The position numbers and the translations under genes were made by a program. Source: Maratus speciosus (Eukaryota > Arthropoda > Arachnida > Araneae > Salticidae). Taken from it: 64,000 bases of DNA. Of the stretch, positions 58,827 to 64,000 are shown piece after piece (the first letter of the stretch is position 1; each line of letters begins with the position of its first letter). The DNA lies in assembly GCA_963932465.1 (NCBI GenBank), contig OZ010794.1:443487502-443551501 (forward strand), given 5' to 3'. The notes under the pieces are model-generated. The model did not search any database. It had not been told where the DNA came from and saw nothing but the letters and a program-made list of their open reading frames with translations.

Positions 58827-59197
58827 AATTTTTTATTAATTTTTATTTACGTTTTATAAGCTAAATCGGTTTTCTTGGATTTGAATTGGTTGGTTATTTT
58901 TGTTTTTAAAGCAGTTTTGATTCGTTAAAATTATAAAATAGCTTTTTTATGTTGTGTTTTTGAAAGTTTAAATCTATTGTTATACTTTTGGAGTATGTGG
59001 GTTGGCCATATCTTGCGAAACCCGTGAGGATCCAATTTCTGTTTTTGATACCTGCTTTTTTCACTCCTCCCACTTTCTGAAGAGCAGGGAGTGGTTTGTT
59101 TGTTGTTTTTTCGTTATAAATTTTCATGGATTTTTATTGTTGTTTTGCACCCTCTTTTCATAATAATTTTCATAATCATTCACTTTTATTAGAGCTA
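57523..59197. repeat. Near-perfect 1.7-kb palindrome
   Basis: The left arm (57523-58340) and right arm (58365-59197) are reverse complements around a spacer of about 24 bp (CCCATATATGGAAATATG region). The few differences include AAACACACAT against AAACACAACAT and an A8 against T28 homopolymer difference. Identical 61-codon frames occur in each arm (58102-58287 plus, 58418-58603 minus), ending FGRLAVATL, preceded by an AG that could be a splice acceptor; the family is unknown. The palindrome may be a young inverted duplication, a transposon with giant arms or an assembly product. Confidence 0.9.
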
Positions 59198-59277
59198 TAT
59201 TCACTTAGTGCATATAAGAAGCTGCGTTGCGCCTGATGCACTGGGTTATTTGTTTTTAAAAATTTTTTTTGAAAGCA

Positions 59278-59325
59278 TTACATACATACATACATACATA
59301 TATATATACATACGTATATATATAT
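59278..59325. repeat. (CATA)n(TA)n microsatellite
   Basis: Repeated CATA units passing into TA units. Confidence 0.85.
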
Positions 59326-59344
59326 TTCATCAATTTATTAGTAT

Positions 59345-61090
59345 TCGTGTGAGGCCAAAAAATTGAGTAATATGAGACAGCTGATGGCCATTCACAAAAC
59401 ATTGGGAGGAACTTTGTTTTGACAGTAGAAATGGAGGGAAAAAAGGAGGAAGAGGCATTTTAACTCAGGAGCGGGGAGAAAGTCAAACTTAAGTAGGTCA
59501 AATGCGGTATCGTTTGTTATGTATTTTTTAATTCTAAATCGAATGACATCATCCACAAGTCTATTCTGTCATTTGTTACAAAGTTACGGCAGGTTTTATG
59601 AATACAAAGTCGAAAATTATACTTTAGTGCAGGTAAATACGTTTTTATAGCAACAACTGATGATCATTCATGAAAATTTGGAAATAACTTCGTTTTAACT
59701 CTAGAAATGAAGATCCGATGAGTTCTCAAAATATAAAGTTGTTTACAGTCTTTGGGATCGGGAGGGGCTGGGGGTGTCAAAAGGAGGCATTTTAAATCAT
59801 GGGGGAGGACACAACTTTTTTAAATAGAGCAAGTGAGGTATCGTTTATTCTGCACTTTTTTTCATTTTAAATCGAATGACACCATCCGCAAGTCTATATG
59901 ATCATTTGTACACAGTTACGGTAGATTTTATTAATGCAAAGTCGAAAATTATACTTTAGAGCAGGTAAATTCGTTTTTGCAGCAACAGCTGATGACAATT
60001 CACGAAAAATTGGGGAGAACTTCGTTTTGGCACTAGAAATGAAGATACGATGAGACTCCGAAAAATAAAGTTGTTTTACCGCGTTTTTGTTTGGGAGGAG
60101 GTGGGGTGGATGCAAAAGGGGGCATTTTAACTCAGAGGGAGAGAACTCAACTATTTTTTAAATAGGTCAAGTGAGGTATCGTTTCTGATGTATTTTTTCA
60201 TTCTGAATCGAATGACTCCATTCTCAAGTCAATGCGACCGTTGTTACAAAGTTACGACAGGTTTTGTGATTACCAAGTTGAAAATTATACTTTTGTGTAG
60301 TCAAATTGGTTTTTACAGCAACGACTAGTGGTCATTCACGAAAATTTAGGGGGACTTTCATTTTTGGTACTAAAAATGAAAATCCGAGGAGTCCCCAAAC
60401 AAAAACTACTACGTTTAGGCGTAATAAAATTGTGCTTTCTCATAAAGCCAAACTCGACTTTGTATTTATAAAACCTGCTGCAATTTTGAAACAAATGATC
60501 GGATTGTCTTGCGGACGATTTCATTGATTTTAAAATGAAACAATACATAATAAACGATACCTCACTTGACCTGTTTAAAAAAGTTGAGTTCTCCCACCAT
60601 GAGTTAAAATACTTCCTTTTGCACCCCCTCCCCTCTCCCCCAAAGACGGTAAAACAACTTTATTTTTTGAAAACTCGCCGTATCATCATTTCTAGTGCTA
60701 AAACGAAGTTCTTCCCAACTTTTTATGAATGATCATCAGTTATTGCTATAAAAACGAAATTACCTGTGCTAAAGTACAATTTTCGATTTTGTATTCATAA
60801 AACCTGCCGTAACTTTGTAACTTGTAAAAGATGATCGTATAGACTTTCGAGTGGTGTCATTCAGTTTAGAATTAAAGAAAAATACATTATAGATGATACC
60901 CCACTTGACCTATTTAAAAAAATTGAGTTTCTCCCCTCCTCCCTGGGTTAACATGACCCCTTTTATCACCCCTACTCCCCCCAAAAATAGTAAAATTGTT
61001 TTATTTTTGGGGGTCTCATCGGATCTTCATTTGTAGTGCTAAAACGAAGTTCTTCCCAAATTTTGGTGAATGGCCATCAGTTGTTTTACA
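59345..61090. repeat. Inverted tandem array, about 300-bp monomers
   Basis: The left part (59345-60350) has about three direct monomers: AGTTACGGYAGRTTTTAT, AAGTCGAAAATTATACTTT, CGTTTTGGCACTAGAAATGA, AAGTGAGGTATCGTTT. The right part (60355-61090) has about two and a half monomers in reverse orientation. Left-edge (CAGCTGATGGCCATTCAC) and right-edge (GTGAATGGCCATCAGTTG) sequences are inverted. Open frames of 60-73 codons are monomer translations. Confidence 0.85.
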
Positions 61091-61227
61091 CTATTTTACC
61101 TATATTTTAAGTTGGATTTATTGCACACAAGTAAAAACAAATCAATTTTATTTTTTTATGTCAAGTACATTTAAAAAAAATAAAATCTGTTTTTATATAT
61201 TGATTTTTATATATTGATATACTATAT

Positions 61228-61440
61228 TTGATTAATTTTAACACAAATATCTTAATTGGTAAAAAATCATATGAGTAGAAATTTTCCAACTAAATGAAAA
61301 AGTGTCCAGGCCGGGATTTGAACCGGAGACCTTTGGTTTTACCTGCCAATGGTCTGCGCTCTAAGCTATCTTTGACAAATCAACGGGCACAATTCACCCA
61401 GTCAACCTTTTGGTAAGGGTATCTGGTTTGTTCTCTGAAA
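61228..61440 (-). repeat. tRNA-like repeat (minus strand)
   Basis: Reading the minus strand: an A-box-like GATAGCTTAGAGCGC, a B-box CCGGTTCAAATCCCGGCC, then TGGACACTTTTTC, the shared TTAGTTGGAAAATTTC module and the distal end GTGTTAAAATTAATC. The anticodon arm is degraded. Confidence 0.6.
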
Positions 61441-61505
61441 AAGCTCAACAGAATAAATTGCAGGTAATGGAAGGTCAAGTAAACACAGGGAACTTAATTA
61501 CACTT

Positions 61506-61761
61506 GATTAAGTAAAATAATGCTATAAAAAGTGATCAAATATCTTTATTATGATTGACGATCGTTTCGTCGCACCAACGGCGACATTTTCAAAATCATT
61601 CGCGATAGAAAATATTATATATATATATATATATATTTCAAAATCATTCAAATCATCAAAATTATTTTCAAAATCATTCACGATAGAAAATATTAAAAAT
61701 ATATATATGTATATATTTCAAAATCATTCAAATCATCAAAATCATTCACGATAGAAAATAT

Positions 61762-61795
<34 letters not shown>

Positions 61796-61899
61796 CTATC
61801 GTGAATGATTTTGAAAATGTCGCCTTTGGTGCGACGAAACAATCGTCAATCTTAATAAAGATATTTGATCACTTTTTATCGCATTATTTTACTTAATCT
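61506..61899. repeat. Inverted repeat with about 110-bp arms around AT-rich tandem units
   Basis: The left arm (61506-61617) and right arm (61790-61899) share GATATTTGATCACTTTTTA-type and ATTGTTTCGTCGCACC-type words in inverted order. Between them, TTCAAAATCATTCACGATAG units alternate with TA runs. It resembles a MITE whose inner edges were expanded by replication slippage. Confidence 0.7.
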
Positions 61900-61934
61900 G
61901 TTTATAAGTGATTATGATACATGTTTTTATATAC

Positions 61935-62045
61935 ACTTGATTAATTTTAACACAGTTATTCTAATTGGTAAATATATCATATGAGTAGCAATTTTCCAGC
62001 TAAGTGAAAAAGTGTCTAAAGGTCCCTGGTACAAATCCTGTGGGT
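61935..62045 (-). repeat. tRNA-like repeat, distal part only (minus strand)
   Basis: Matches the repeat at 61228-61300: TTGATTAATTTTAACACAG, ATTCTAATTGGTAAA and GTGAAAAAGTGTCT. The tRNA part is limited to a decayed T arm. Confidence 0.6.
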
Positions 62046-62835
62046 AAAGAGTGGACTGCAAAAAATTTAAGATAATAATTACTATGATCTAAAACGTATA
62101 GCTATTAAGATTCGTGCAAATTGGCCAGAAACTGTGGATTTGTATAAGGAATATACAAACTACGACTTTTGTATAGATAGATATAGAGATCTTGGCTCGA
62201 TAAAGAAAATGGCGAGGTTGAATCTGGCAAGAAAAGCAAAATTTTCGAAAGAACTTTCTTGCAGTGTTTATTTACATTTTAAAATCTCATCAGATTATTA
62301 CATCTTTATTAAATAACTGTCAATATATGAAGCATACAAGCAATTTGTTCATTATTTACATCATTTTGTACTTTTATGTTAGCGGGTCGCAAATTTCGCC
62401 AATAGCAAATTTTAGGTACTTGTCTATTCTAGTATAGGGGCCTTGGCGAGAGAAGAAAATTTTCATACATAATATTTTGGCAACCTATTTATTGTTTCAT
62501 GTACGAAAGCAATTTCTTCAATATTTATAAAATTTACTTAATATAAACCAGCCTTTGTCTATACTTTTATATGCAAACATATGTAAACTATACATAAAAT
62601 TAATTGGGAAGAGTTCCATATCCTGTTCTGGTTGGCGCTATTGGCGAAAATATCCAAAATGACGCCTAAAGTATAGATAGATATAGAGACTAGCATAGAT
62701 TGCAGATAGATGCATGGAAAACATAGTTTTTTAATACTACAGGCAAACGTTTAATAATCATCTTAATATATATATAAATATATATATATATATACACGAT
62801 GCTAAAACAACATTTTACCGTTATTTTCAGTATTT
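62046..62835. other. Intergenic stretch with possible MITE and TA tract
   Basis: ATTTCGCCAATAGCAAAT (about 62394) and GGCGCTATTGGCGAAAAT (about 62634) are inverted and may bound a 260-bp MITE. A TA microsatellite lies at 62766-62794. The frame at 62134-62316 has no domain. Confidence 0.45.
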
Positions 62836-63286
62836 ATTTATTTATTTAACTGAATAACAAACATACGGTCCCACCAGTGGCCGAGAGGTTCTGCTCTCGA
62901 AGCTGGTAGACGGGAGGTGCTGGGTTCGATCCCAATCGCGCCCGTCGGCCTACTCGTTCGGAGTTTTCGTGGTTTTCTTCGAACCTTGGTTTTCCAAGCG
63001 TTAATACGGGTTAGGTTCCCTTAGAAAGACCCCCACGAAGGGCACTCCCCGCACTTAGGGCCTATATCCCTCGTGTTGATAATTGGCCGTCATAAATACA
63101 ACCAACCAACCAACAAACAAACATACGACTTGTGTGCTTGACATAAAGCCCGCTTATAAGTCGGAGACAAGATAGCACAAGGAAATATTACAACACAAGA
63201 GAAATACACCCTGGGAGTTCCACACAAAGTGTGTGTGTGCAATGGAACCAGCGGGAATCGAACCCACAAACTCTTACGCACAAGCT
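62836..63286 (-). mobile_element. tRNA-headed SINE (outer), minus strand
   Basis: The minus strand starts near 63286 and carries GGGTTCGATTCCCGCTGG (B-box) and a body with CCAGGGTGTATTTCTCTTG. It ends in a (TAAA)n tail at 62836-62850. A 16-bp duplication GTTATTTTCAGTATTT flanks it (62820-62835 and 63287-63302). A second SINE (62868-63115) has inserted into it. The head lacks a clear A-box, so it may be 5' truncated. Confidence 0.75.
62868..63115 (+). mobile_element. tRNA-headed SINE (inner), plus strand
   Basis: Begins GTCCCACCAGTGGCCGAGAG with A-box TGGCCGAGAGGT and B-box GGTTCGATCCC. The body includes GTGGTTTTCTTCGAACC, CGGGTTAGGTTCCCT and CCCCCACGAAGGGCA, and the tail is (AACC)n. A 12-bp duplication AACAAACATACG flanks it exactly (62856-62867 and 63116-63127). 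It would be transcribed by RNA polymerase III and moved by a partner LINE. I recall similar bodies from arachnid genomes, an unverified impression. Confidence 0.85.
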
Positions 63287-63302
63287 GTTATTTTCAGTAT
63301 TT

Positions 63303-63576
63303 CAACAAGTAATGGAAATATATAAGCATATTTAACATTTTTTTTTTCAGATAACAAATTGCAAACAATTAATAAATGAACCAAAAAAAAAAAAAACTTA
63401 CCAAAAAATGACTCGTAAAATCGCAGGAAAGATACATCTCATTTAATCAGGATTTTTGAAGAAATCTATGGAATGTTCCGTATAAAAATATCAACCTATA
63501 TACACTTTTTTTGCTGTTTTAAATTTTTTCGAATGCACAGATAAAAAGGTAATAATCTCGTTCACAACTGCCATTA

Positions 63577-63609
<33 letters not shown>

Positions 63610-63734
63610 ACGCAAAAATGTATTAACAGAATATTACAAATACGAAAAAAAGAGAGACCAAGATTATAAATAAAAAAATATTACACAAAATTATATATTA
63701 AAAAAAATTACACATAAAATTCATCGCATATACA
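63303..63734. other. Intergenic stretch with poly(A)
   Basis: Contains short T and A runs at 63339-63348 and 63385-63397 and an A tract of about 32 bases at 63577-63608. No gene is seen. Confidence 0.5.
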
Positions 63735-63932
63735 TTAAAAATTTTCCCAATCTGGATCGCCATTGTCATCTATAAATGGGATTTCGTCATTCAAAGTTTC
63801 TATTATGTTAGGTGCGGACATTTTTTATAATAAATCTCCTATATTTTCTGTTTCTGCTGTTGGACATTGAAATTCTAATAATTCGAGCTTCCTTTTCCAT
63901 AGCCTGGATAAACCATTATGTCTTTTCTGCAC
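63735..63932 (-). pseudogene. Exon-like C-terminal fragment, family unknown
   Basis: On the minus strand an AAATTCAG precedes an open segment starting VQKRHNGLSRLWKRKLELLE. It reaches TAA at 63825-63827 and continues in the same frame as MSAPNIIETL...DPDWENF to TAA at 63735. The second part begins with ATG (63821) only one codon after the first stop. It looks like one coding tail interrupted by a nonsense codon, or two short frames. The window edge prevents a wider view. Confidence 0.35.
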
Positions 63933-64000
63933 CTGAATTTGTTTAAATTATGCCTACGATAAAAATGCAACGTCATGTATTGCGACAACAATTTCGAAGT

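Overview
The window is non-coding, AT-rich, repeat-dominated eukaryotic nuclear DNA. I found no intact host gene, rRNA, CRISPR array, operon or other prokaryotic signal. The best guess is an arthropod, probably a spider or other arachnid. The grounds are a Penelope-like retroelement with the permuted order (GIY-YIG nuclease before reverse transcriptase) of Naiad elements, which are abundant in spiders, plus tRNA-headed SINEs with AACC-type tails, Helitrons, hAT and pogo/Tigger elements and many palindromic MITEs. The taxon is an inference.

Layout. 0-13 kb: scattered repeat fragments, a 953-bp inverted-repeat element (2197-3149), a head-to-head pair of tRNA-like repeats (5843-6110), a decayed reading frame (8365-9435) and a degenerate minisatellite (12290-12690). 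13-20 kb: two MITEs, two Helitron ends, a hAT element with perfect 8-bp target duplications (15853-16711) and a Helitron made of two units joined head to tail (17489-19811). 20.5-25.4 kb: a decayed transposon with transposase remnants (20536-23258), then a hAT (23499-25372) that received a GC-rich fold-back element (23639-25122). 25.58-33.12 kb: one Tigger/pogo-like element split by a hAT carrying a 325-bp satellite and a smaller MITE, and again by a minisatellite-bearing Helentron-like element. Two more copies of that last family lie at 33.2-34.9 kb.

36-47 kb: two copies of a palindromic MITE. One holds both a tRNA-bearing repeat and a second fold-back element; the other is an empty site for both. 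Between them lie a 13-unit, 287-bp array in which each unit looks like a terminal coding exon (38143-41880) and a 4.1-kb multi-unit inverted repeat (42471-46567). 47-55 kb: a small TA-flanked MITE, a Helitron and the Naiad-like element (about 51589-55083, minus strand) lying between TC/TA microsatellites. 56-64 kb: a second full Helitron, a near-perfect 1.7-kb palindrome, an inverted tandem array, more tRNA-like repeats, a SINE inserted in a SINE, and an exon-like fragment at the right edge.

The order of events can be read from target-site duplications and from empty sites inside the window. Coding content is limited to transposon enzymes, all broken, and the exon-like array, most of whose units stay open but whose parent gene I do not recognise.
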